DNA of 64,000 nucleotides from Phycicoccus elongatus Lp2 (GCF_000367525.1 NZ_HF570956.1:543488-607487), one strand, 5' to 3'. Counted from the stretch's first letter, positions 28,001 through 35,750 are shown. The notes: a model not told the origin generated them from the sequence alone. Numbers and translations are program-made.

Positions 28001-28479
28001 TCGACGAGCACGTCGTCGAGGTCCTCGACGAGGACCGCGGACGCATCGGTCGTGCCGGCCACGCCCAAGCTGCGGAGCACCTGCTGGCAGAACTGGTGCG
28101 TCGTGGCGATGGTGGCCGCGTCGAATTGGGTCAATGCGGTGCGAATGCGCCGCCGTCGCACCGCGATCTCGTCGTCGGTCGTGTCGAGAAGGAGGGCGAC
28201 CAGGTCGTCCCGCTCGTGCATCGGCGGTGGCTCGCCCAGGTCGTGCTCGACCTCGGTGAGCCGCTCGCGCACGCGGGCCCGGAGCTCCTGGCTGGCGGCG
28301 CGGCCGAAGGTGACGATGAGCATCTCCGGCAGGGTCACGAGTCCCTCGGCCACCCAACGGGTCACCAGGGCCGCAATCGTCCAGGTCTTCCCGGTGCCGG
28401 CACTCGCCTCGAGCAGCACGGTGCCGGTCGGCAGCGGATCGGTGATGGAGAAGGGCGTCGCCGCCAAGGGTGCGGTCAT
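25093..28479 (-). CDS. recB: Exodeoxyribonuclease V beta subunit RecB
   Basis: 1128 residues from ATG 28479, which overlaps the recC stop; a 30-residue upstream extension reads back into recC and is rejected. RecB is the 3'-5' helicase and nuclease of RecBCD. UvrD-type Walker A EASAGTGKTWT lies near residue 25, with GDPKQAIYAFRGGD (motif III region) and HGSKGLQYPIVYLP further on. The C-terminal nuclease domain has DVVLRTGGTYLVVDYKTN, with the catalytic Asp and Lys. Confidence 0.95.
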   Translation of the reverse strand: MTAPLAATPFSITDPLPTGTVLLEASAGTGKTWTIAALVTRWVAEGLVTLPEMLIVTFGRAASQELRARVRERLTEVEHDLGEPPPMHERDDLVALLLDTTDDEIAVRRRRIRTALTQFDAATIATTHQFCQQVLRSLGVAGTTDASAVLVEDLDDVLVDVVDDLYLRAFGQASDAPFFGRSEALTIARTAVDDIHAQLRPSGADPTSDVGRRVRFAQAVRDEVDVRKRRLQVMHYNDLLTQLAGALEAPDSPARQRMRDRWRVVLVDEFQDTDPIQWQVLDRAFTGHALAMVLIGDPKQAIYAFRGGDVVTYLRAAATAGTAQTLATNHRSDEPVVRALGAFLGGAELGDPRIAVHPVDAAHHGSRLAGMPSGGPVRLRQVLLEDHLGGKATVGGVRHFIADDLARDIAHLLSSSATFEGRPLRARDIAVLAHRGEDLVDAQRALARVGITAVSGGGASVLTSAAAHDWLALLEAMAAPHRSLLTRGAALTDLLGHSATELDQAGEEFDDLLAQRCRDLAGTYSRQGVAAVLEVLTTEGLPERVLRLVGGERTMTDLRHVAEVLHEAAQRDGLGLNALLEWLRAAMAQDAPGTSGARTRRLDSDAAAVQLVTIHGSKGLQYPIVYLPAVANRWISDSPAIPLFHERDAAGELVRCIDVGGPRPENDWDDAVAAHRAEEAGESLRLLYVALTRAQSQVVLWWSPNTTVTNSALHRLAFGRGPGVGQVPDSFRSQRDDDATVRFTAWADQGALVLERADPRTAVGLASHDRVPDLRIADWSRTIDRAWTRTSYTALSTPRDGAAAGAPSQRPGVESEPEFTAREDEPDGVDPGADGVVASSAGKVEFADLPSPMADLPVGATFGSLVHAVLEHADPQATDLRAELLATLEEQLLQWPVDLDRGDLADALVTVCRTPLGPLAGSVTLADIGRSDRLCELDFELPLGGGDLRRDALSASTATLGDLVPLLQAHLHTDDPVLAWGQVLAAAPDLAAQHLRGYLTGSVDVVLRTGGTYLVVDYKTNWLGAPDAPLTAADYRPERLAEAMGHSSYPLQALLYAVVAHRFLRWRLRDYDPQVHLGGVLYLYVRGMCGPDTPSVDGHPCGVFSWRPPVALVLAVSDLLDGDRTATS

Positions 28480-31400
28480 CGGGTCACCCGCTCCCTGCCG
28501 TCGGCGAGGATCGGGGTCCACAGGCGCAGGGCGAACTGCCCGAGCCGGCCGCCGACATCGGGCACCCATTCCTCGTCGGCGCGTCGGGCTCGGGTCAGGT
28601 CGGACAGTGGTGCCCGGTCACCGAGCACGTGCCGCCAACTGGCGTCGTCGCGCTCACCGGGGAAGTTTCCCCCGACCCACTCCTTGTCCGCGGCCGCATC
28701 CGCCTTCGGCTCATTGGGTATGCCGCGCAGCCAGGTCTGCGCCCACGTCAGGCTGGTCTTGGGCGGGAGCGGCACGACCTCGCGCAGACCGCGATCTCGC
28801 AGGTCGATCAGCCGGTCGAGCACCTCGAGGGCGGCGCTGGGCTCGTGCGGGCCGGCGGTGGCCATCGACTGCCGCCCGATGGCGTGACTGGTCGCCGGGC
28901 CGTGGCCATCCGCCGACAGTGCGAGGGACAGGATCCACGACCGGATCCGGTGCTTGGCCGCGAGTGCGGAGTAGCTGAACGCCACCGCGTGCCCGCCGAC
29001 GAGGTCGCCGATCGTGCCGGTGAGGCGGCGCCCACTCGGAAGGTCGATGTCGATGTCGATGCTGGCGCGATCGAGCCGCGCACCCGGCGTGGTGCCCGTG
29101 ACCTGCCAGACGCGGTTGGCCACCGGCTGCACCTTGGTGAGCAGGCCCTGGAGCACGCGCTGTCCGAGCATGCCCGGGGGCAACTCGCCCCGCCACAGTT
29201 CGGCGTCGATGACCATCATGGGGTCGCGGCCGTCGAGAACGGCGGTCAGGATCCGGTCGGCGACCCCCCATAACTCCAGGCTTTCGAGTTCGATCGGGAT
29301 CCCTTCGCCCTTGACGTCGGGGACGTACGGCAAGGTCATGGCCAGGCGGTCGCGCAGGAAGGCCTTCGCCGGGTTGTCGAAGAATCGGCAGAGATCGGCC
29401 AGGTCGACGACGGCGCGATCTGCGGCTGCGAGCTGCTGCCCGCCGAGCAGGACGCGATCCTGACGGACGCCGAGGGCGCTGCGGGCCCCGACGAGCGCAC
29501 CGGGGTCGTGACTGAAGGGTCGATCGTCGGGCAGCAGGGCTGCGGCACCATCGGGTGCAGCACCGAGATTGCGGGGGTCGAAGGGTTGGAGCGGGTGCTC
29601 GGTCACCAGCCGATCGACACCCGCACCGGATGCCGTGGCCCGCACGGCGTCCAGGAGTTCACCCAGGGGCACCGACGGCGGGCGGACCTGCCCCGAGTGC
29701 TCGTCGAACCCGGCATACGTGACGACCAGCGTGTCGGTCGCCGACATGACGGCATCGAGGAGGAGTTGGCGGTCCTCGCTCCGTGGGTCGCGCTCACCGG
29801 TCATCGGCGAGCGCGCCATCGCATCGTCGCCGTCGGGGTTGGTGGTGCGGGGGAAGACGCCATCGTCGATTCCGATGAGCGCGACCACCCGATGGGGAAC
29901 CGAGCGCATCGGGACCATCGTGCACACCGTCAGGGTGCCGGTGCGGAAACTCGAGCGAGTGGGACGCCCACCGGCCTGACTGGTGAGCATGGCGCGAATG
30001 TCGCTGAGCGACAAGGTCGTCAGGCCGGATGACGTTGTGGCGGCCGCGCGGATTCGGGCCAACTCGCGGTCGAAGGCGGCCGCCTGCCACCGGTCGGCCA
30101 AGGGCACGTCCGCGAGTCCGTGGACGCCGTCGCGCAAGGCGTCGACCCAGCTGTCGACCTCGGTGGCGGTCCGAAACGCGCGCAACGTGGACCCCAGCCG
30201 GTCGATGAGCTCGGCGAGCGAGCCGGCGAGCTCGAGGTCGGCGCTGTCGAGGTCGTCGAGGGCGAGAGTCGTGCCGAGATGGTCGACGTCCACGCCATCG
30301 ACTGCGGCACCGACGAGGATCCGGTCGACACCCGCAGCCCAGGTGTTCTGGGAGAGGCCGGCGAGTTGGTAGTCACCGCGGTGCTCGCCGTCGAGGCCCC
30401 AGCGGACGACAACGGAGGCGACCCAGTCGCTGATCCGGTCGAGATCGTCCTCACTGAGCGCGAAACGACGGCGCACCGGTGCCGTGCGGACGACGTCGAG
30501 GACCTCACTGGCGGTCAATCGGCCCCCGGCCAACTCGACCAGTCGCACCGCGAGCCCGATGAGCGGGTTGGTGTGCACCGGTGCCCGATCCGCGAGGTGG
30601 ACGCGCAACTCGTGCGCCGGGTGGGCCGTGGCGTCGCGGACAGACTCGCCGAGCCCGAAGCCTGCGTGCAGCAGCGGCGCGAAGGCATCGATGTCCGGAC
30701 ACATGACCAGGATGTCGCGAGGCTCCAGCGTCGGATCACGCTGCAGGAGGTCGACGAGCACATCACGCACCACATCGACCTGGCGGGCTGTGCCGTGGCA
30801 GGCATGGACCTGCAGGCTCCGGTCCACGATCGGTATGCCGCGGGCCGCCCGATCCGCGGCCGTCGGTGAGTGGTCGGCGGCGATGTCGGCCTGCAGCAGC
30901 CCGAGAAGGGACGTCCTGGGGGCGGTGTCGCGGGCACCGAGTGCGTTTTCCTCACGGTCCGGCGCGAGGGCGAGCGTGCGCTGCAGCTCGCGGGCATCGC
31001 GGCCGAGCGACGCAAGGAGGGAGTGCTGCACGATGACACCCGAGTCGTCGTCCCGACGCCGCACCGGCCCCTGAGATGCGCTGTTTCGCAGCCTGTCCCA
31101 GGCGGCCGGTGAGGATTGAGGCAACCAGAGGTGGACCTCCCGATGCTCACTGAGCGCCCCGATGACGGCCATCTCGCTGCGGGCGATCCGGGTGTGTCCG
31201 AAGAGGGACAGACGGCCGGGGAGGTCCAGGCCACCGGCGTCGTGCGTGTCGGCGCTGAGGGCCGCAACGACACGGTCCAGCCGAACGTCCGGCGGCTCGC
31301 CGCCCACCTGTTGGAGCACCAGTCTCCACAGGTGGGGCTGCCACGACAGATCGGCGGCCAACTCTCCGTCAAGGCCGTCGCCATGCCCCCCGGTGCGCCA

Positions 31401-31874
31401 GTCCGCGATCATGCCGGGACGCTGGAGGGCATAGTCGGAGAAGAGTCCCGCAAGCCGACGAGCCACGGCATACCTCCGGCCGCGGCGCAGCTCGCCCTCG
31501 ATGCCCGCCACACCGTGACCGAGATGGGTCGCCAGGGTGTGTGCCCACCCCTCCGTCACGGAGGCATCGAGCGCACGCAGGACCGGCCAGGCGAGTTGCT
31601 CGGGCTGCCAAGGGTCGTCGCGCTCGATGCCCAGCACGAGCGCCACGAGCGAGTGCGGGTTGAGGAAGCGGACACCGGCACAGATGCCGTCGTCGCGCCC
31701 GGGGCCTGCCCCCAGACGATGGGAGAGTCGCTGGGCCAGCCAGCGCTCGACACCCTTGGCCGGCACCGCGACGACCTCGGTCGCGAAGGGATCGTCGAGC
31801 GGGTCGCACAGCAACTCGGCGAGGCCGTCGGCCAGAGCCGCGGTGCTCGCCGCCCGGTGCACGGTCAAGGTCAC
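28476..31874 (-). CDS. recC: Exodeoxyribonuclease V gamma subunit RecC
   Basis: 1132 residues from GTG 31874. RecC is the inactivated helicase-nuclease-like subunit that holds the complex and recognises Chi in E. coli. The N-terminus (FATEVVAVPAKGVERWLAQ) and central HACHGTARQVDVVRDVL with RDILVMCPDID are characteristic. It is first in the recCBD-aldolase operon, with a leaderless -10 (ACCCTA, reverse strand TAGGGT, 31881-31886) 6 nt before the start. Confidence 0.93.
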   Translation of the reverse strand: MTLTVHRAASTAALADGLAELLCDPLDDPFATEVVAVPAKGVERWLAQRLSHRLGAGPGRDDGICAGVRFLNPHSLVALVLGIERDDPWQPEQLAWPVLRALDASVTEGWAHTLATHLGHGVAGIEGELRRGRRYAVARRLAGLFSDYALQRPGMIADWRTGGHGDGLDGELAADLSWQPHLWRLVLQQVGGEPPDVRLDRVVAALSADTHDAGGLDLPGRLSLFGHTRIARSEMAVIGALSEHREVHLWLPQSSPAAWDRLRNSASQGPVRRRDDDSGVIVQHSLLASLGRDARELQRTLALAPDREENALGARDTAPRTSLLGLLQADIAADHSPTAADRAARGIPIVDRSLQVHACHGTARQVDVVRDVLVDLLQRDPTLEPRDILVMCPDIDAFAPLLHAGFGLGESVRDATAHPAHELRVHLADRAPVHTNPLIGLAVRLVELAGGRLTASEVLDVVRTAPVRRRFALSEDDLDRISDWVASVVVRWGLDGEHRGDYQLAGLSQNTWAAGVDRILVGAAVDGVDVDHLGTTLALDDLDSADLELAGSLAELIDRLGSTLRAFRTATEVDSWVDALRDGVHGLADVPLADRWQAAAFDRELARIRAAATTSSGLTTLSLSDIRAMLTSQAGGRPTRSSFRTGTLTVCTMVPMRSVPHRVVALIGIDDGVFPRTTNPDGDDAMARSPMTGERDPRSEDRQLLLDAVMSATDTLVVTYAGFDEHSGQVRPPSVPLGELLDAVRATASGAGVDRLVTEHPLQPFDPRNLGAAPDGAAALLPDDRPFSHDPGALVGARSALGVRQDRVLLGGQQLAAADRAVVDLADLCRFFDNPAKAFLRDRLAMTLPYVPDVKGEGIPIELESLELWGVADRILTAVLDGRDPMMVIDAELWRGELPPGMLGQRVLQGLLTKVQPVANRVWQVTGTTPGARLDRASIDIDIDLPSGRRLTGTIGDLVGGHAVAFSYSALAAKHRIRSWILSLALSADGHGPATSHAIGRQSMATAGPHEPSAALEVLDRLIDLRDRGLREVVPLPPKTSLTWAQTWLRGIPNEPKADAAADKEWVGGNFPGERDDASWRHVLGDRAPLSDLTRARRADEEWVPDVGGRLGQFALRLWTPILADGRERVTR

Positions 31875-31880
31875 GGCCTG

Positions 31881-31940
31881 ACCCTAACCGGGCCCACCGA
31901 CGTCATGGGTGGGCCCCTCGCAGCGCTTCGCGGCTACCGT
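31881..31940. promoter_or_regulatory. Divergent promoters of recC and the thioredoxin-fold gene, around a palindrome
   Basis: Two -10 hexamers face outward: TAGGGT on the reverse strand (31881-31886), 6 nt from the recC GTG, and TACCGT (31935-31940), 6 nt from the next ATG. Between them GGGCCCACC (31890-31898) and GGTGGGCCC (31908-31916) form a 9-bp inverted repeat with a 9-bp spacer. It could be an operator acting on both genes, or a hairpin. Confidence 0.5.
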
Positions 31941-31946
31941 GGCAAC

Positions 31947-32462
31947 ATGCATCGGTTGCCCGTCATGGGTCCTGCCCCCGAGTGGGATGTGAGCCAGTGG
32001 CTGGGGCCGGAGCCGCCGGCCCGGACCCTCGGCGGACTCCGCGGCAAGGTGGTCGTGATCGAGGCCTTCCAGATGCTCTGCCCGGGGTGCGTGAGCCACG
32101 GCATACCGCTGGCGAAAAGGGTGCACGCGAGCGTCGGGGATGAGGTGGTGGTGATCGGGTTGCACTCGGTCTTCGAGCACCACGAGGCAATGACTCCGGT
32201 GTCGCTCGCGGCTTTCCTGCACGAGTACCGGGTCACCTTCCCGGTCGCCGTGGACCGGCCCGAGGGGACGGGTATGCCGGCGACGATGCGGACCTATGGC
32301 CTGCAGGGCACGCCGTCGTTGCTGGTGATCGACAAGTCAGGGATGTTGCGCGCGAACGCTTTTGGTGCCGTCGACGAGGTGGCCCTGGGGGTGCAGCTCG
32401 GTCTGCTCCTTGCCGAGCCCGATCCCAGGGGTCAGGAGCCTGAGTCGAGATCGTCGGACTGA
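31947..32462 (+). CDS. Thioredoxin-fold (TlpA/redoxin-like) protein
   Basis: 171 residues, cytoplasmic (no signal peptide). The redox motif CPGC sits in VVVIEAFQMLCPGCVSHGIPL near residue 50, and the cis-Pro loop reads GLQGTPSLLVID, as in thioredoxin folds. Disulfide reductase or peroxide-related function is inferred from the fold only. The start is set by a leaderless -10. It is divergent from recC. Confidence 0.8.
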   Translation: MHRLPVMGPAPEWDVSQWLGPEPPARTLGGLRGKVVVIEAFQMLCPGCVSHGIPLAKRVHASVGDEVVVIGLHSVFEHHEAMTPVSLAAFLHEYRVTFPVAVDRPEGTGMPATMRTYGLQGTPSLLVIDKSGMLRANAFGAVDEVALGVQLGLLLAEPDPRGQEPESRSSD

Positions 32463-32524
32463 ACGCAGGTGACGCAACACTCTCCCGGGGTGGGAGTCAG
32501 GGTGGCGCGGGTGTCGTCGCAGCC

Positions 32525-32767
32525 GTGTGCCTCGACGAGGCCTTGGACGAGCTGGCCGAGCACTTCGAGGAGCACGTCGCTCCGCGCGGAATCGGCGTCG
32601 TGGTCGTTGCGGAACACACGTGTATGACCCTGCGTGGAGCCCGTGCCGGCGGAAGTCGCACCGTGACGACCGCCGTGCGCGGAGTCCTGGGGGAGAATGG
32701 ACAAGAGCGCGAGGAGTTCCTCGCGAGCACGCGCCAACTGGCGCGGTCGGACAGGAGGCAGGCATGA
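32525..32767 (+). pseudogene. Isolated C-terminal fragment of GTP cyclohydrolase I (FolE)
   Basis: 80 residues from GTG 32525. Residues 30-55 (VVVVAEHTCMTLRGARAGGS, then RTVTTAVRGVL) closely match the C-terminal core of FolE, including the zinc-ligand Cys. The N-terminal half, with the other zinc ligands and substrate residues, is absent; the same frame upstream to 32450 shows no FolE similarity. No ribosome site is visible. Yet its stop overlaps the next ATG (ATGA), so it may still be translated and coupled to the flavoprotein. It is most simply the remnant of a truncated folE paralogue, or a FolE-derived small protein. Confidence 0.65.
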
Positions 32768-33879
32768 GCACGATCGTCGTCATCGGTGGAGGTTTGGCCG
32801 GAGGGACCGTGGTCACCTCGCTGCGTGAGGGAGGTTTCGAGGGCGACATCGTCCTCCTCGCCGCCGAGCCGCATGCACCCTACGAGCGGCCGCCGCTGTC
32901 CAAGGACTACCTCATGGGCAAGAAGCCGATCGAGAAGGCCTACGTTCACGACGAGGGTTGGTATGCCGCGCACGACGTCGACCTCCGCACCGACACCGAG
33001 GTCGTGGCGATCGACCGGGACGCCAAGGTGGTGCGCACGACCGACGGGGCAGAACAGCCCTATGACCAGTTGGTGATCGCCACCGGGGCGGTGCCCCGGC
33101 ACCTGGCCCTCGCCGATGGCTCGGGTGCGCACACGGCATACCTGCGGACCATCGAGGACAGCGATCGGATCCGCGAGTTCTTCGGCGAAGGAAGGAGGAT
33201 CGTCGTGATCGGGGCCGGCTGGATCGGCCTCGAGGTGGCGGCGGCGGCCCGGGAGGCCGGCAGCGAGGTGACGGTCTTCGAGAGTGCCGAATTGCCCCTA
33301 TTGCGGGTCCTGGGACCGACCGTTGCGCAGGTCTTCGCCGACCTGCACTGCGAGCACGGGGTGGACCTGCGGCTGGGCGCGACCGTGACCGCCGAGGACC
33401 TCCGGGGCGCGGACCTGGTCGTCGTCGGTGTCGGGGTCGCTCCCAAGGCGACACTGGCCGAGCAGGCCGGGCTCGACGTCGACAACGGCATCCTCGTCGA
33501 TGCCCGTCTGCGCACGTCCGACCCGTCGATCTTCGCCATCGGGGATGTGGCGAACCACGATCACCCGGTCCTGGGCCGGCGCATCCGGGTTGAGCACTGG
33601 GACACCGCCATCGAGCAGGCCAAGGTCGCGGCGGCGAATCTGCTTGGCGGAGACCAGGACTACGAACGGCAGCCCTACTTCTTCACTGATCAGTACGACC
33701 TGGGGATGGAGTACTGGGGCCACGGCTCGGCCGACGACGACGTCGAGGTCGAGGGTGACCTGGCCGCGCGCGTCTTCCGGGCCTTCTGGGTGCGTGATGG
33801 GGTCGTGGTGGCGGCGATGCAGGCCAACGACTGGGACGCCAGCGGCGAGGTCAAGGCGACCGTCGGCAAGCCGCGCTGA
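32764..33879 (+). CDS. FAD/NAD(P)-dependent ferredoxin reductase-like oxidoreductase
   Basis: 371 residues from ATG 32764, behind AGGAGG (32754-32759). Two Rossmann motifs are present: the FAD-binding TIVVIGGGLAGGTVVTSL at the N-terminus and the NAD(P)H-binding IVVIGAGWIGLEVAAAARE near residue 150. FAIGDVANH marks the FAD C-terminal contact. RPPLSKDYLMG is typical of rubredoxin/ferredoxin reductases that feed P450s or dioxygenases. No partner ferredoxin is nearby. It overlaps the FolE-like fragment by 4 bp. Confidence 0.88.
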   Translation: MSTIVVIGGGLAGGTVVTSLREGGFEGDIVLLAAEPHAPYERPPLSKDYLMGKKPIEKAYVHDEGWYAAHDVDLRTDTEVVAIDRDAKVVRTTDGAEQPYDQLVIATGAVPRHLALADGSGAHTAYLRTIEDSDRIREFFGEGRRIVVIGAGWIGLEVAAAAREAGSEVTVFESAELPLLRVLGPTVAQVFADLHCEHGVDLRLGATVTAEDLRGADLVVVGVGVAPKATLAEQAGLDVDNGILVDARLRTSDPSIFAIGDVANHDHPVLGRRIRVEHWDTAIEQAKVAAANLLGGDQDYERQPYFFTDQYDLGMEYWGHGSADDDVEVEGDLAARVFRAFWVRDGVVVAAMQANDWDASGEVKATVGKPR

Positions 33880-34285
33880 CCGATCGACTCGGCCCGGGTT
33901 TCACGAAAGTCGAGTGGAGATCCTCGCCCGGGCGCCTCTGCCTTCAGCCAAACTCGGCCGCCGCGGGTCCGACTGTCGGGGTTGGGCGCACCGCGTTGAG
34001 AGTCCGGTCGGTGCAGACCTGACCATCGTGACCGGAGTCGAGGATCGTGTTGCGTGACGAAGCCGAGCACATGAGGCCGCGGCAGATGACGGTTGCCTTG
34101 CCAGCCCGTTCTGCTCGAGTGCCCGCTGGTGGAGCGAGGATCGGTCGCACCTCCGGCCTGCGCCTCTCGTCGCCGGCGGCGCCACGGCATACGAGGGGAT
34201 GGGCAATGTGGCCCCAAACGGGAGTTTGCCTCTGAACCTGCCCAGAGGCGGTCAGAGGCAAACTCCCTTTGCGCGAGAGGCGAAC
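33880..34285. other. Non-coding stretch left of the integrated element
   Basis: About 400 bp with no convincing gene. Short open frames on both strands show no recognisable motif and disordered composition. It holds one strong hairpin (34220-34267), interpreted as the original glnA terminator. Confidence 0.6.
34220..34267 (-). terminator. Orphan terminator hairpin, probably the original glnA terminator
   Basis: GGGAGTTTGCCTCTGA at 34220-34235 pairs perfectly with 34252-34267 (16-bp stem, 16-nt loop). On the reverse strand it begins 18 bp after the stop codon of the displaced glnA 3' end at 34286-34288. No other gene on that strand ends here. Confidence 0.65.
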
Positions 34286-34307
34286 TCAGATGTCGAAGTA
34301 CATCTCG
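34286..34307 (-). other. Attachment site attL: displaced 3' end of glnA
   Basis: These 22 bp match 55394-55415, the end of glnA, at 21 positions (34296 A versus 55404 T). On the reverse strand they encode EMYFDI-stop against EMYYDI-stop in intact glnA. Identity stops abruptly on both sides, as expected of a recombination core rather than a decayed paralogue. Confidence 0.75.
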
Positions 34308-34315
34308 TTGTATCC

Positions 34316-34449
34316 CTGCGGTATTGGCTGGTGTTGTGCGGTCCTGAATAGTGCCGCTGACCTGCACCGACGCTGAATGTCGTCATTGGGATGAACTACG
34401 ACAAGTTGGCTCGTGACGGATCTGCTGCGGTATCCCTGCGGTATTTGGC
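34316..34449 (+). repeat. Left-arm integrase-site repeats
   Basis: CTGCGGTAT occurs at 34316-34324, 34425-34433 and 34436-34444, the last two 11 bp apart. The segment 34416-34449 matches 55287-55320 at 30 of 34 positions. The same 11-bp-phased pair lies at the right end. The layout resembles arm-type binding sites of lambda-family integrases. Confidence 0.6.
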
Positions 34450-34465
34450 GAGCGGCCGTGGGCGC

Positions 34466-34612
34466 TCAGTCGTCCTGGTCCTCGCCCATTTCGTCCTCGG
34501 CTTCGCACCAGTGATCTCCGGCGTGGTCGGGCTCAAGGCGGCAGAAGACACCGCCCAACTTTCGACGGCCGTACGGGAAGTAGAGCGCATTGCACCAGTC
34601 ACTGTCGGTCAT
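34466..34612 (-). CDS. 48-residue Cys/His-containing small protein
   Basis: ATG 34612 with GAGGA about 10 nt upstream. The protein is acidic, ends EDEMGEDQDD, and has Cys at 7, 24 and 36 with His at 30 and 34 (RLEPDHAGDHWCEAED). The pattern suggests a metal-binding fold, but no family is recognised. It is the last of three tiny reverse-strand genes at the left end of the element. High GC at third positions and a ribosome site support coding. Confidence 0.6.
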   Translation of the reverse strand: MTDSDWCNALYFPYGRRKLGGVFCRLEPDHAGDHWCEAEDEMGEDQDD

Positions 34613-34668
34613 GGATCACAGTCCTCGTTGGGGGTGCCTGGGTGCGGACGCGCGGCTACGTGCAGCCG

Positions 34669-34785
34669 TCACGGGCAGTCGGTGTCACAACTGGTGCAGT
34701 GCCATCCGTTGCGCTGCTCGCACCAGAGGTAGGTCTTGGCGCCACAGTCCACGCACTCCCCGTGCGGGACGTCTTCAAGGTCCAC
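34669..34785 (-). CDS. 38-residue zinc-ribbon-like protein, in frame after an amber codon
   Basis: GTG 34785 to TGA 34669-34671. Cys pairs ECVDCG and CTSCDTDC, with an extra Cys in YLWCEQ, suggest a zinc ribbon. It is in the same frame as the 34-residue gene upstream, separated from it by one TAG and three codons. It may be a separate coupled gene, the second half of a broken two-ribbon protein, or reached by readthrough. No strong ribosome site precedes the GTG. Confidence 0.5.
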   Translation of the reverse strand: MDLEDVPHGECVDCGAKTYLWCEQRNGWHCTSCDTDCP

Positions 34786-34794
34786 GGGCTGGTT

Positions 34795-34899
34795 CTACTT
34801 CTTCACGATCGTGCTGCAGTCCGAGCACTTCAACTGGTTGGTCGTGTACGGCTGGAGCGTGTTCTTGCCACACTTCGGGCACTTGTGGCCTTTGGCCAT
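34795..34899 (-). CDS. 34-residue single zinc-ribbon protein
   Basis: ATG 34899 behind a strong AGGAGG. The sequence MAKGHKCPKCGKNTLQPY continues to LKCSDCSTIVKK, a compact four-cysteine zinc ribbon (CPKC, 14 residues, CSDC) with a basic tail. Such mini-ribbons resemble fragments of transcription or translation factors, but no function is assigned. It is transcribed leftward behind the XRE regulator, with a possible promoter at 34939-34969. Confidence 0.7.
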   Translation of the reverse strand: MAKGHKCPKCGKNTLQPYTTNQLKCSDCSTIVKK

Positions 34900-34938
34900 C
34901 GGGTTGCCTCCTGGGTTGATCGCGAACGTCGGGGCGCC

Positions 34939-34969
34939 AGTCTAGGGAGGAAATAATGATTGCGCTCAA
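34939..34969 (-). promoter_or_regulatory. Candidate promoter of the small zinc-ribbon genes
   Basis: On the reverse strand TTGAGC (34964-34969) and TAGACT (34939-34944) are separated by 19 bp, slightly long. They lie 40-70 bp upstream of the ATG at 34899, in an AT-richer patch. Confidence 0.35.
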
Positions 34970-35039
34970 AAACGCCCTATGACCTGCAGCTTTAGAAGTA
35001 ATGCCGAATCTGGGACTCGGGAAGCCGTCGGGATCGTCC

Positions 35040-35657
35040 TCACGGTGTCGCGTGGTTGACCACGTCGACCGCCGTGCGCCGTGTGTCCTCGCCCCGGCGG
35101 GCAAGTTCGTGCTCCGAAGGGATCGGTGCCTGCATCGTCGCCTCGATGACCGCCGCCCAATGCGTCCGCATCGGCTCGGGCACGTCCATCTCCGGCCACA
35201 GGTCGATGAGGAGCGCGGCGTCAAGGTAGAGGCGCAGGCTCGCCTCGTCGCCGTAGGTGAGCAGGCGTTCGTAGACGAGCTTGCGGTCGGCGCGGATCGA
35301 TAGATCCCACCAGTACTTGTTGTTGTCCTCGTCGACCAGGTCGAAGAACGTGATCGTGCGGAAGCAGGCAGGGGCTTCGAGGCGCCACAGCCGGTCCGGG
35401 ACGGTGAACGGGAAGCGGAATCCCTCCGGCGCCGGATGCTCGGTGAAGCTCACCCGCGGCTGGAGCGCGATGTTCCAACCGGCGGCGTTCGCGATCCGCT
35501 CGGCCACGGCGAGCCCCGGCATCTTCTTGCCGCGTTCGTACGCCGACAGCGTCGGCTGCGACGTTCCCGCAAGCGCCGCAAGTTCGGATTGACCGAGGCC
35601 GCTCGCCAGGCGGGCTTCCTCGATCACGGTTCGCGGTTGAGGTCTCCAGTTCGCCAC
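35040..35657 (-). CDS. XRE family helix-turn-helix regulator
   Basis: 205 residues from GTG 35657, preferred over ATG 35672 because TACGAT (35664-35669) lies 6 nt upstream in leaderless spacing. The N-terminal XRE domain reads LASGLGQSELAALAGTSQPT then LSAYERGKKMPGLAVAERIA. The remaining 130 residues, with many Trp/Tyr/Phe (YWWDLSIRADRKLVYERLL), are an unrecognised ligand or partner domain. It is divergent from the sigma-like gene, with 100 bp between, and is likely the regulator of the element's left-end genes. Confidence 0.8.
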   Translation of the reverse strand: MANWRPQPRTVIEEARLASGLGQSELAALAGTSQPTLSAYERGKKMPGLAVAERIANAAGWNIALQPRVSFTEHPAPEGFRFPFTVPDRLWRLEAPACFRTITFFDLVDEDNNKYWWDLSIRADRKLVYERLLTYGDEASLRLYLDAALLIDLWPEMDVPEPMRTHWAAVIEATMQAPIPSEHELARRGEDTRRTAVDVVNHATP

Positions 35658-35715
35658 ACCAGCATCGTACATATCCAGCAGGATCTAATCTCGTCCGATT
35701 GGCATGGCCTGCACG

Positions 35716-35750
35716 CCTTCCTGTCGCCCATCCCTGGGCCGACAGGAAGG
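35716..35750 (+). promoter_or_regulatory. Hairpin overlapping the ribosome site of the sigma-like gene
   Basis: CCTTCCTGTCG (35716-35726) and its complement (35740-35750) form an 11-bp stem. The right arm contains GGAAGG, part of the AAGGAG ribosome site for ATG 35760. It could mask translation initiation or serve as an operator for the divergent XRE regulator. Confidence 0.5.

Noticed and set aside
33944..34261. Reverse-strand frame of about 105 residues left of attL
   Set aside because: Composition is disordered, no start context is visible, and it runs into the orphan terminator hairpin.
34391..34732. 113-residue plus-strand frame near the left end of the element
   Set aside because: It has no ribosome site or motif and overlaps the better supported tiny reverse-strand genes.
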